Source of the DNA: Onthophagus taurus
Lineage: Eukaryota; Arthropoda; Insecta; Coleoptera; Scarabaeidae
Assembly: GCF_036711975.1 (NCBI RefSeq)
Contig: NC_091967.1
Span: forward strand, 12,834,001-12,898,000
Reading direction: 5' to 3'
Length of the DNA: 64,000 nucleotides
Under the pieces are notes generated by a model. It saw only the letters and a list, made by a program, of their open reading frames with translations, had not been told where the DNA came from and did no database searches. Positions 12,601-22,771 of this stretch are shown here, piece after piece. Every line of letters begins with the position of its first letter. Positions within the stretch are counted from its first letter, which is position 1. The position numbers and the translations under genes are program-made.

Positions 12601-13712
12601 CATTTCAAGTATACATTATCAATCAAATCTAAAAAAATAAGATATAACCGATATTTTCCACCATTCTATAAATTAAAATATCCCTACAACGTAAGTATTT
12701 TATTTTTTTAGATGTAATAAAACCGCCAAAGTCCCGACAAAACAGTACAAGTGGTGTTGGAGAAGCTGACTTTATTATCCTGCAACCATCCCCATCAGGA
12801 CCAATTTCCTGGCAACCTGTAGGCGTATCTGTACAGGGAAATACTGAAAATTTAAGCGACACCAACTCCCAAAGTAATAGCCCACAATATTCACCAGGTA
12901 ATTAATAAATCAAAATTTTATTTAAAAAATAAGTTCAACAAAAAAGATTTTTGTTAGTTAGATTTAAGTTGGTAGTATTGACAATGTTATTTTTTAAATT
13001 ATCCCTATTAACTCTAAGGATAAATAACATAATAAAATTTTTACATACAGTTTTAGATAATCGACCATCTAATAACATAAAATTATCAAAAATAAAACCA
13101 AACAACATTGAAAACAAACCAAAACACATTCTCATCGAAGGCGGTGATTCAGGTAAATTAAAAACAACTCTTCTTTATAACACAAATACGAAGCAAACAA
13201 AAGGAAATACTAGAGCTCGGCCAACATCGTTACATTTAAAAACGAATCGTGAAAAATTAAGATCCAGATCAAAATCGATCGATACACCACAAAAGAAAGT
13301 AAACAGTTTCGAAAAGCTACATAAATTAAAAGAAAAAGTTTTACATTCAAACCCGGAATTAAACGAAGATCCCAGTGATAACGAAAGCACGCCTTTAGTG
13401 TCATCCTCAACGAAAACTTCAAATAGTATTCGATTATCGTTACTTTCCGTTCAAAGCATCACACCTGACGATTTACGTTACAGCAGCGGAAGCTTAGTCA
13501 CTGATTCAAACAGTATTAGTTCTCCCCAAAAACCTAAAACTAGGATGAGAACGATGTCTGAATGTGCGGATTTATCAACGTTTGTATTCGAAACGAAAAG
13601 TAAAGCAGGAAGCAGTTTAAGCGTTTGTAGCGCAAATTCGCAATTATCCAGACAAGATGCGTTAGATGCTGAGGTTACACCACTTTACGAGTATCCTCAA
13701 TCAAATAAATAA
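3599..13712 (+). CDS. Kidins220: Kidins220/ARMS-like scaffold protein (19 exons)
   Basis: This is an ankyrin-repeat, multi-pass membrane scaffold. In vertebrates it links neurotrophin and other receptors to MAPK and protein kinase D signalling. Proposed exons: 4008-4205 (or alternative 3599-3661), 4435-4566, 4622-4819, 4872-5360, 5412-6057, 7392-7599, 7653-7790, 7844-7992, 8052-8190, 8242-8446, 9134-9334, 9604-9807, 9871-10286, 10544-10719, 10771-11054, 11110-11544, 11683-11836, 12712-12897, 13051-13712. All junctions are GT-AG and phase-consistent, giving 1739 aa, close to the mammalian length. Ankyrin repeats span about residues 110-500. The KAP NTPase has Walker A AKWGSGKS (540-547) and Walker B-like LVVIVDGLD (855-863). 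Membrane segments between them are encoded in exons 6, 9 and 10. [14 protein letters not shown] is a family signature. Exon 16 encodes a SAM-like helical region and the tail is Ser-rich. A poly(A) signal lies near 13766. Introns 5 and 10 hold LINE debris. Confidence 0.9.
6116..6440 (-). pseudogene. LINE C-terminal remnant in Kidins220 intron 5
   Basis: On the minus strand this encodes a degenerate stretch containing [15 protein letters not shown] followed by a Trp/Arg-rich tail ([18 protein letters not shown]). This resembles the end of RTE-like LINE polyproteins. It is short, in one frame over about 70 codons, and has no associated reverse transcriptase. It lies antisense to the host gene. 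Confidence 0.55.
8475..9085 (-). pseudogene. LINE endonuclease-region remnant in Kidins220 intron 10
   Basis: The minus strand reads [13 protein letters not shown] then [18 protein letters not shown], with stops and frame changes. This matches the style of the apurinic endonuclease domain of some insect LINEs (the region before the GxxSVIDYVI motif). The base composition is C/T-rich on the plus strand, unlike flanking intron. It is a dead fragment, identified from motif memory only. Confidence 0.45.
9452..9466 (+). other. Kidins220: Candidate 15-nt microexon of Kidins220
   Basis: Within the intron between 9334 and 9604, a pyrimidine-rich acceptor (tcttttccaag) is followed by five codons (VAGRQ) and a CAG|GTCAGT donor. 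It is phase 0 on both sides, as the flanking exons are. Inclusion would add five residues in the NTPase region after AIDPHVIAK. No transcript evidence is available. Confidence 0.35.
11837..12240 (+). other. Kidins220: Alternative 3' end of Kidins220 (short isoform)
   Basis: Exon 17 contains an internal donor at 11837 (CAAG|GTGAATC) that joins in frame to the exon at 12712. If the donor is skipped, the frame stays open to a TAA at 12055-12057, adding 73 codons. An AATAAA follows at about 12210. The short form would be about 1530 aa and would lack the Ser-rich tail. The sequence allows both; which is used is unknown. Confidence 0.45.
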
Positions 13713-14101
13713 ATGTTTTAATAACTTAACTTATAGCTTTAATGTTTTATTTTGTGCTGTTGAAAAATAAAATTTTATGACTAAATGGAATTTTTAATAA
13801 AAAATAATTTTTTTCCATTTTTTATTTCAATATAAACGTAATTATAATGGAATGTTATACAACCTCATTAATTTTAGTGATTTGTCAAAAAAATACAAAA
13901 GAAATACTTAAAAAAGAGATTCTTAAATTTAAAGATATAAAATATACTTAAAGGGACGGATTTGTTCCATTTCACATTAATCATCTTTGTTATTTACAAG
14001 TCCAATACGATAATTGTTTATAAAATATTTTAAAATAATCGAGTTTATGAATTAATTACAGTCTCCATGTAAACAATTAAAACTAAGTATAAAAATTTAA
14101 A

Positions 14102-17100
14102 TTACGTTCTTAATAAGGTTAAGAGAATTGAACACGGATAAATAAGAACAAGCGGTTTGAATTGGATTGAATTTGATCGCAAAAACTTAAATACAACCAT
14201 TTTTGTTGACTCAGTATCGCTCCATGGATCTGAACCATCATCGAAATGTAATGGACATTGATCACCTATTGATATATTGAGTTGTAAAATGAAGTAAAAC
14301 TTAAAAAAAAAAACTTACGTTCTCTTTCGTATTCGTGCATATCTAAAGCAACAGCTGCCCCTTCGGAATTATTAAATGATTGAACTTCTTGGTTTAAGTC
14401 GCAATATGGACCAATACCTAAAAAGTAATAATTACACTAGACAACTAATTTACATTTTTTAAATGTTTGTGTGTTTTTAAATCTTTTATAGTCGTAATAA
14501 TAACAATAAAAACAAATTTATTCTATGCTATTGTGCTGTCTTAAAATGTTTTTCATTTATGCTGTTCTTCTGTACTTTCTGATATCAATGTCCAACAATA
14601 ATCAGCCAACATTTCACTGTTCCAGTTGCCCTAATAACATTTTTCAATAACAGAAATGTCTTGACGAAATCATGGTGAGATTTCAGCAAGACATTTCTGC
14701 GTTCATCAGTGAGATACGCAAGAAATCCAGATGCGAGTGTAAAAAATGATAACAATTCATGATAACTTCTAAGAAGTTCACTAACAATTGCTATGTAATT
14801 GTCAGATTTTGTGTTTCCAAGAAAATTTTGGGTCACACTCTTAAAAGCATTCCAAGCACCGCGTTCCAAATCATTTAAAATCTTTTCAAATTGTGCGTCT
14901 TGTTGTAGACGTTTAATTTAGGGTCCTAAAAAATTCCCTCTTAAGTTTTACATTTGAAGATATTGGAATCCACGACCATTCTTATCCATTGCTTTGACGA
15001 ATTTCTTCATCAAACCTAACTTTATGTGCAATGAGGGTAGAAATATTTCATTAGGTTGCACTAATGCCTTATGAAGTATATTCTTTTGTCCAGGAATATA
15101 TTGAACCTGACTGACCAATTTTTAACAACGTAGTGAAAATTTCTCGATCAACTGTCCCACTCGCAAAGGAAACAGCAGTGCTTTGTGTAAACCCCCCAGT
15201 TGTAAACCAAATAGAATTGGTACAACTTTGAGATCAGCGCTGATATGCCATTTGTAGCCTTTGTAATTAATTTTGTCGAGAAGAAAAGTAAGTCATCGAC
15301 ATTATTGCAGAATGATAGACCTTTTTTGGTTGAAAAATACTGTGACAGTTGTTTCTGGCGATTACGACACACAAAAATATGTGTGCCTGGAGCTAACAGC
15401 CTCCATCCTTGAAGTCTAGATCCTAGTATTTCTGCTTGAGATTTTGACAAATTGAGATCTCAAATTAATCGGTCATTTAATTCTGACTGATTTACTAAAT
15501 GAGGTTCGTCCTCTTGAGATGGCAAATATCGTACTTTGTCCACGACTATTGAAATTGATTCCATAAATTTGTTTTAAATAAATTTTTGAATACAGTTTAA
15601 ACGTCAATGTGACACAAATTCAATGTTACTAACTGTAACCAACTTCACAATAATTTGTCAAAATTAAATGTCAATTTTATAAAACGTTTTTATTTACGAA
15701 AATTAATTAATTTATGCTTAAATCATACGAAAAAAGGAGTTTGTTTCGGTTTTTTTAATGTCAAACCTTTAGAAACTCCTAAAAAATTGAATTAAATTGA
15801 CGTTTTTTGAAATTTTAATGTTTTAAATAATTATTATTAGTCTGTCAAGTTGATTACCCATGAATAATGATTATTATTCACCGCTATTATTCACTCCGTG
15901 AAAAATGACTACCCTTTTCTTTTAGAAAACTCATTCATAAGGTATATATTATAAGGTAGTCGTACACAAAAGCTTTTAAAGTGAGTCCAAACATGACGCA
16001 TTTCTCTCAAAAAAACAAAAAAGTTCGAAATTTCAACTATTAATTTTGACATATTTGTCAACTTCATAAAAAATCATTTAAAATGAGTCCAAACTCGACA
16101 TATTTAACTTTGATATTAATGGAGATACAATCACTTCCGGTTTGAAACGTCACATCAATTTTGACATATTTGTCATCTTCATTAAAAAACCTTTAAAATG
16201 AGTCGAAACATGCCGCGCTTATCTCAAAAAACAAAAAAAATTGAATAAAAAATTAATACCAACCTTAATTTTTGATTTTTGTTTATTATATTTTTGTTTT
16301 TGTGACAAATATTAAGACATTTTATAAAAATTAAGAATATGTCAAAATGACATTGACATTCTTAACCAGAAGTTGACCATAACTTCATTAATATTGAAGA
16401 TAAATATGTCGTGTTTGTACTCATTTTAAAGGATTTTTAATGAAGATTACAAATATGTCAAAATTGAGGTTGACATTTTAAACCTGAAGTTAGTTATCAT
16501 ATAATAGAAGTTTTATAACTGAAGTTAATCTAGTGTTAGGCACTTTTCAGCACTTTCTTCGTATTTTTAACGTGTTTTTTTTGATTGATTAAAAAAAACT
16601 CGTCGATTTTTAAGCCACATGAGGATTCCTGAAATTATTCATAGTTTAAAAAGTCTTCTTGAAACAAAATATGCATTAAAACATTAGCAGTTTGTGAAAT
16701 AGTTGAAGATATACTCAGTAAACGAGTTGCAAAGTTGATATTGGATCAAAATATTTTTCTGGTAAAAGTTTCAAATTTTTATCACCCTATTATATCTTAT
16801 TGTTAAATACATAACCCAACTGGAAGGAGATAAAGCACGGTTAAGCCAAATTGCTGAATGCTTTTATGCGTTGGAAAGTCATTTTGAAACATCCTCAAGC
16901 CCTTTACTTAACCAAGAGGTAAGGGAAGTAAAAAACTTTTTACTTAAGAGAAAGCAAATGGCAATAATCCAATTCATTTTGCTGCAAATATTCTAGATCT
17001 AAATTTTAATGGAATTTATCTTAATAGAGAAGAACAAAAAATACAAGAAACAGAGTTAATAGACAATGTGGCTACTGTAACAAGTCTACAGTTGTAAATT

Positions 17101-19421
17101 TGCCAAGCTATATTTGTGTCTAAAAACTTGTTCTCAGAAAATTCTCAAAATCTAGATTCTATTTTGTTTTCTCCCAAGAATTTTCCATCTCAGCTCCTTA
17201 TAAATCTACAAATTCCTGAGCACAAATGCGTGGTATAAATATTGTGACATAGGAAACAGGCAAGAACATGTTCAGACATGACCACTCAATTTTGGGCAGT
17301 ACTATATATCTTGTAGTATCTTACTTATATAAAAGTCGCTTTAAAATTCTGTAAAATGTAATGTAATCAACATTCAAATTCAACATGAAAAACGACATAA
17401 TCAACATGTTATGAGAAAAAAAAATGTGTTGGGCAATGTTATTAAAAAAACAATAACAATAAAGAATTTTTTTACAAACCTTGTGACATTAAAACACGAT
17501 TCAAATCGGCTCTTTGATAAACCCAACATCTATATTTCGAGAAAGGATCCAATTCATCATAAGTTATTAAGTAAGATTTTAAATTTTCTTTCCAAAAACC
17601 AATACATTTCATTGTATAATCAGGATCGCCTAAAAAAAAATTTTATTTTATGTAACAAAATATGTAAGTTGTATTACTGTAAATGTCTGTAGGTCGTCCT
17701 AAATAATCAACAGATAAACAATAATTTTCATCAATTGCAATGGTTTTTTGTTCAGAATCGCAAACTGAAAAATCTGATATGTTTTGTTTGCAATAAGTTG
17801 TTGGTCTTGGACTTTTTGTTACACCACCCATTATCCTATAAATAAAAAGTAATAAACTATCAAGGACTTAATGTACAACTTAATTTTTTACCTTGTTTCA
17901 AAAGGAGCTTCACCTTTCTGTGTAAAATTAAACTTTCCAGCAATAGGACATCGAACAGCAACTGGATATTTTGCTAAAAACAAACTATAATTCCATCTTA
18001 TCTTGTTTTTAAATTGAACCCAAGAACACACTGTCGAAAAATCTTGTATAATAACTGGAATTCCTTTGCGATATCTTATAACATTATGATGTCTGGGCAA
18101 AAAATCAAAACAAACAAAATCTTTTTGACTAAAAAAAAACATTTAAGACTCATTTTTATAACTCAAATTCAATTTTTATACTTACCAACCTTCCACGGTT
18201 AACCTTGCCATCATCACGCGCGTATCTCGCCTTTGTTGGCAAATATAAATTGTTCTTCTAAATCTTCCTTCATCAGGGTATGAAGTTTCAATAATATGAG
18301 TTTTATTAATAACTACATCTGCGTCTATATTTGCAGTATTTATCCATTCGCCAGTAAAATTTGATGGAAATTCACAACCGGGATAAACAATTTCAGATTT
18401 AACTATAATAAAATTATTTCAAAATATATTTTGTTGATAAATATGGTTTTTACCTGGAGTTACACGCAATCTTTCAGGGCTTTTTTCAACAGTTTTTAGT
18501 GTATTACATTCAGCTGTAATTGAAACACCCAGGTACAAATCGTCATCGCGATTTTTTAAGAAACAGCGATATTTTTCATCTTGACGCGATTCTTTGGTAT
18601 TTGCAACGGCGAAATAATGATTTTTACCAACAATCCAGTCTCCTAAACATGCATACTCAACAACTAAAAATAATAAAGAAATAAAAATGATTCTTTTAGG
18701 TTTTATTATTGATTCTAAATCTAACCCCCATCGAAAGTTCCAGTCATTCCTTTGCACTGTCGATAAGTAATGTTAAACTTTTGATTTGCAATTAAAAATT
18801 GTGATCCAGGTGTTTGACATGATTTTATTAAAGCATCTGGGTGTCGGCATTCACCGGTAAATTTAAAAGTATTTTGATAACCAAAATTATAAAGTCCTTC
18901 AAAGGATGATCGACAATTTACAGGGGCGTAATGGTCCAAAAATAATGTAATAAATTGTTGATTTTCCCTAAGATCTTTGCAGATGTAATCAAGGGAAACT
19001 AAATGGTCTGGAACTGTACTGCATGCAGCTAAAAGTTTAATTAATTTTTATCGAATAAAAGTCTTTCCTTATTTTTAAACTTACTTTGAATTTTTTCCAA
19101 AATATTCACTGTTCTTACAAGAAACTTCATGCATGAATAACATGACCCTTGTTTAAATACTATTGTATAATTTTGATTAAAATCGTTTTTTATAAATTCG
19201 CAATAACCTTGGCCGTTGTTTAATGAATTTGAATCAAGTTCTGTTATAACATTTCTACTTTCCCATGAAAACCAACTTCCTCGTAATATTTCTGGAATTA
19301 CACATTCTCCACTACAACTAATAACTAAGGAAAATTATATATTAGTTAAAAAATTTAGTTTACAACTTTATTACTTACAAACTGAAGATATTAACAAAAT
19401 CGTATACACATAACCAAACAT
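14102..19421 (-). CDS. Secreted cysteine-rich DUF7042-7045-type protein, probable GPI anchor
   Basis: Ten minus-strand exons: 19421-19379, 19324-19085, 19028-18726, 18663-18454, 18402-18186, 18128-17892, 17835-17678, 17629-17480, 14417-14319, 14265-14102. All have GT-AG junctions, are phase-consistent, and give 606 aa. A signal peptide is clear (MFGYVYTILLISSVFIS). The body contains repeated modules with many cysteines. The C-terminal block CWVYQRADLNRVLMSQ, GIGPYCDLNQ, EGAAVAL and HFDDGSDPW is one I associate with insect proteins annotated only as DUF7042-DUF7045; I cannot verify those numbers. The protein ends in a hydrophobic tail (KPLVLIYPCSILLTLLRT) with no charged cytoplasmic segment, suggesting a GPI anchor. 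Its function is not known to me. Seven introns are short, but intron 8 is 3.1 kb and full of mobile-element remains. Confidence 0.8.
14575..15570 (-). pseudogene. Degenerate repetitive-family protein gene in the DUF-protein intron
   Basis: The minus strand carries broken coding pieces. Near 15450-15150 are KSQAEILGSRLQGW and YTKHCCFLCEWDS. Near 15050-14900 is PSLHIKLGLMKKFVKAMDKN, with some frame breaks. Near 14870-14580 are ERGAWNAFKSVTQNFLGN and, after a frameshift, a block ending MLADYCW. I recognise this order of motifs from a multi-copy uncharacterised protein family in arthropod genomes, probably carried by a transposon, but cannot name it. Stops and frameshifts make it a pseudogene. 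It lies in the same orientation as the host gene, inside its large intron. Confidence 0.5.
15960..16510. repeat. Imperfect inverted-repeat region
   Basis: The left half carries GAGTCCAAACATGACG and TTTTGACATATTTGTCA blocks in two copies. The right half carries their complements (ACAAATATGTCAAAATTGA; GTTTGTACTCATTTTAAAGG) after about 16330. The arrangement is a long diverged fold-back, probably a non-autonomous DNA element. I could not fix its termini or a target duplication. Confidence 0.45.
16790..17098 (+). pseudogene. hAT transposase internal remnant
   Basis: The plus strand reads YITQLEGDKARLSQIAECF followed, after a frame change, by NPIHFAANILDLNFNGIYL and EEQKIQETELID, then a stop. This order (a helical segment followed by HxAAxxLDPxFxG) is characteristic of the region upstream of the hAT dimerisation domain. 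Upstream and downstream coding is lost. It lies antisense to the surrounding gene, inside its large intron. Confidence 0.5.
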
Positions 19422-20011
19422 TTTGTCTCACTAATTAAACCAATTTATTAATTTTCACACAGCTTCTTTAAAATGAAATCATCACTAGTTAAAATATCGG
19501 GAATTATACTCGGAAATGAGTCAGAATTGTCTTCGGAAAATCTGGGGCGTTGGACGGGTTAAGTTCTGTGTCAACAACGTCGAAGAACTCTCAGATGTTA
19601 ACTCAATTCGTAACGTTTATGTTGAACTTTTTTTTTCTAAATTTTTATTTTTAAACAAAGTAAATGTTCCTTATTAAGAATTATGTAGTTTAATTTTATT
19701 GAATATAATACAATAAAATGCGTAATAAATAAATTAAAATGCAAAAATTAACGCACGCCACTGAACCCAGCGGGGTCAGTCTTGTCAACTTAATTTGAAT
19801 TGAATTAGAAATCTAAATAATACTACACTTACATAAATTCACAAACAACAAAAGAGATTTAATCATTATTTTAATTAAATAAAGTTAAACTTCTATAGGT
19901 TCATGGGTTTTCATGGGTAAAATTTATTATTATTTTTAGTTGGTATCATTGGTAAAAACAGCTGTCAAAAACATTATTTGACACATTAGAAAGTTATTAT
20001 TTATCATTATC
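19422..20011. other. Divergent intergenic region between DUF-protein gene and selenoprotein S
   Basis: 590 bp separates two head-to-head starts. It presumably holds both promoters. I see no distinctive element beyond AT-rich sequence. Confidence 0.4.
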
Positions 20012-20606
20012 ATGGAATTTGGTACGTGTTAACAAATAAAATACTATTTTAATTCCTTATATTATTGTTATTACTTATTATAGGATTTACTGAAATACTT
20101 CAAAATTACGGCTGGTTCATATTAGTGGGCGTTATAATCATCGCCTACATTTGGACTAAATTGCAACCTTCTATTCAAAAATTCCTAGAAAAACGCGCTG
20201 AAGACGAATACGCTGCAAAATACCATAAAAGTAGGATTAACTTTATATTATTTTCTATTTGATAATACCAAATTTTTATTTAATTAGATCCTGACTTATT
20301 AGTGCAACAATTAACGGCACAACAACTTCGAACAGAACGGCTTCAAGCACAACATGATAAAGATGCTGAAGAATTTAAGAAGAAACAAGAAAAGAAAGAA
20401 GCTATGAAACGTGAACAAATTTTAAATGGAACAGGAAAACAAAAATTGAATGTGGGGCATGGTAAGAAATTAATTTATAAAAATTGTGTATTTAAATTAA
20501 ACTTATTTGGATAGTTTTAGGTTATAATCCTTTAATGGGAGATAATACAAGATCTTATAAACCAGTTCGGAAAAGTCCTTGTGGTGGAGGTGGATGTGGG
20601 AGATAA
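20012..20606 (+). CDS. SelS: Selenoprotein S / VIMP, cysteine form
   Basis: Selenoprotein S is an ER-membrane protein that recruits the p97/VCP ATPase to the retrotranslocation (ERAD) machinery. Four exons: 20012-20021, 20084-20230, 20288-20461, 20521-20606, phase-consistent, 138 aa. The first exon contributes only ten bases (MEF+). A single membrane helix (residues about 12-28, WFILVGVIIIAYIW) is followed by a long charged helix (RTERLQAQHDKDAEEFKKKQ) and a glycine-rich tail, SPCGGGGCGR. In vertebrates the penultimate position is selenocysteine. Here a normal Cys codon (TGT) sits in the tail and the gene ends in TAA, so no SECIS is needed. The convergent neighbour at 21661-22771 shares the charged-helix module. 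Confidence 0.9.
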
Positions 20607-21660
20607 AGTTATCTTTAACATATTTTTGTATAAAAAGAACTTGATTATAATATATTAATTAGTTCAATACTACATCTTAATATAAATATTTAATATAAAA
20701 TGTAATATACTGGTTTTGAATTCTTAATAATTTATTTAGTGCTAAATAAAATGTTAACTTAATACAATGTTAATTTATTATAGACTGGTTTGCACAACCA
20801 AGTTTAATTATATCAGTTTAAGCTTAATTATATTTAAGGTTATTAAATTAATTGCAGTTAATCCTCATTTGTGTACCCTTTCATTTCACAAATACAATTG
20901 GACTTTATTTGTACCATCATCATGAGTTCCAAAAAAAAGTTGTATTTCGATTGTTATCTTTTCAACAAAGAAACTTTCTAAATCAACTCAAAAAAATTTA
21001 TGTGAAGGATGATTGTTGCAATATACATGCAACAATTGGTTTACCTTAATTTCTTTGGCAAAAAGTTCAATTCAAGAACCTTATAAATTGAGTATTGACG
21101 CGAAATACCCAAAGAACTGAAAAACAGTTGCTCTAAGCCAGTAGGAACAGCAATGTTTTGCTTTGATGGACCCTTACACCAGTCTCTTATAAACTGAAGC
21201 CGACTAAAATGGTTTACTTATTATCATCTTGTGATAAAGATGCTACTATCAATGCTAGACGAAATGTGTTCTCTGATATCCTGTACTAGGAAGACGAATA
21301 GATGTCTTATGGAATGATAAACATTGCCTGCATTAATGGTTATATACAACCAACAATGTTAGTATCAAAGTCACAAAAATGTTGTGGAATATCTTAGCAT
21401 AAAAACGAAAGCGATTAGTACTCCTAGTTTGATGAGATATTTGCGCGATAATATCTTTAATAAATGCAAAAAAGTTATTTGTCGCGAGTATAACATTGAT
21501 ATGTGCCAAAGTATAATTTAATGTTAAGTTTCATAAATAAAAAAAATCATTAACATTAAGTGCAAATATATTTTTGAAAATACATTAGAAAACCCATTAA
21601 CAAACTATTACAAAGATTTAATACAATAATAACTCTTAAAATTAGAAAATTTGTTGCAGT
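20607..21660. other. Intergenic between the two convergent SelS-type genes
   Basis: About 1 kb containing both 3' UTRs. No further coding feature is supported. A short open frame at 20852-21049 has no exon signals or familiar motif. Confidence 0.45.
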
Positions 21661-22771
21661 TTATTTTTTTCCCATTTCCTGTTTAGCCTTGAATGCGTTA
21701 ACATTCCTGTTATACTGAGCTTGTAATCTTTCAGTACGCAACCTTAAAGCTATTAAAACAGAAAATAAAAATATAAAAAAGGAATCAATAAAACATCTTA
21801 CCTTTTTTATGATCAGCTTCTGTTAAGACCTGATTCAAATTATTGGTTAAATTTTCATTTTCCTTCATGATTTTATCTTCTCCACAAATGTTTTTCTACA
21901 AAAAACAAGAACAAACCATAAAAACTTTTATCTTAGAATCATTAAGGTTAATACCTTCTCTTTGGGTTCTTTAAATTTATCAACATCCTTCTGGTAATTT
22001 TCTTGTAATCGTAAGTTACGCTGTTCTAACATGAATGTGTTATCATTATTATTGTTAGAACCTTCTCCTCTTCCCAAAACATTTCCAGCATATTTGGCAG
22101 TTTTTTTCAAAAACTCTTCGCGTTTCTTTGCTTCTTTCTATAATAACAAAGTAAAAAAGTGTAATAAATCTGAATATAATAAATTCAAAAATAAAGATTT
22201 ATTACCAATGCTTGCTTTTCTTTAAAAATTTTTAAATCAGTTTCAAATTGAGCTTGTAACCTTTCAGTTCGATTTTGGACGCCTGTTTTCAACAAAAATC
22301 ATTAAAATATATACTTAATAAACAAATTGTTATCAACATGGTACTTTTTTATCTTAAATATTGCCTAAGTTGCAAGAGTATGTAGGAGTGAGTGATGTTC
22401 AGAGGTATTTTGAACTTAGTTATTTTTCTTAATAAGATATTTCCAGCAAGAATTATATAAAAATTAACTTGGTTAGATTACCTCCTGGTGATGCATATCC
22501 TTCTCCTCCACCTAAGACATGTCCATTAGTTGAATAAGTTTGATTTCTATAACCTTCAAATTAGTAAAATAATGGTTAATTATGACAAACATATCAAATA
22601 TGATTTCTTTACCTGTTGTTGGCCTTGCAATCCCACCACTTCTAACTGCAATCTTGTTTGTATTTGGCTTTTGTTGAGCCAGCTGAGGAGCAGATCGACC
22701 AGATGAATAAGACACTAAAATACAATTTGGTATAATTCGTTATGATAAATATGAAAAGAAATCTACTTACT
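21661..22771 (-). CDS. Selenoprotein S-like protein with three repeated RTERLQAQ-type modules
   Basis: Proposed minus-strand exons: (5' UTR plus the A of the start codon ending at 22771), 22714-22613, 22553-22482, 22282-22206, 22137-21955, 21895-21802, 21749-21661. All are GT-AG, phase-consistent, and give 205 aa. The protein starts MSYSSGRSAPQLAQQ. Module 1 is NRTERLQAQFETDLKIFKEK, followed by KEAKKREEFLKKT. Module 2 is EQRNLRLQENYQKDVDKFKE. Module 3, at the C-terminus, is RTERLQAQYNRNVNAFKAKQ. The same block occurs once in selenoprotein S, 1 kb away. GGGEG and GRGEG turns separate the modules. Unlike SelS there is no obvious membrane helix in the predicted frame and no terminal Gly/Cys tail. 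Origin by local duplication and internal module repetition is inferred. Function is unknown; VCP/ERAD association is a guess from the shared helix. Confidence 0.65.

Noticed and set aside
12526-12690. Short plus-strand frame ending at a GTAAGT donor just before Kidins220 exon 18
   Set aside because: The donor looks good, but no frame of this segment joins exon 18 without a stop. I left it as intron or UTR.
13175-13422. Minus-strand open frames opposite the last Kidins220 exon
   Set aside because: Shadows of the real exon on the other strand, with no independent signals.
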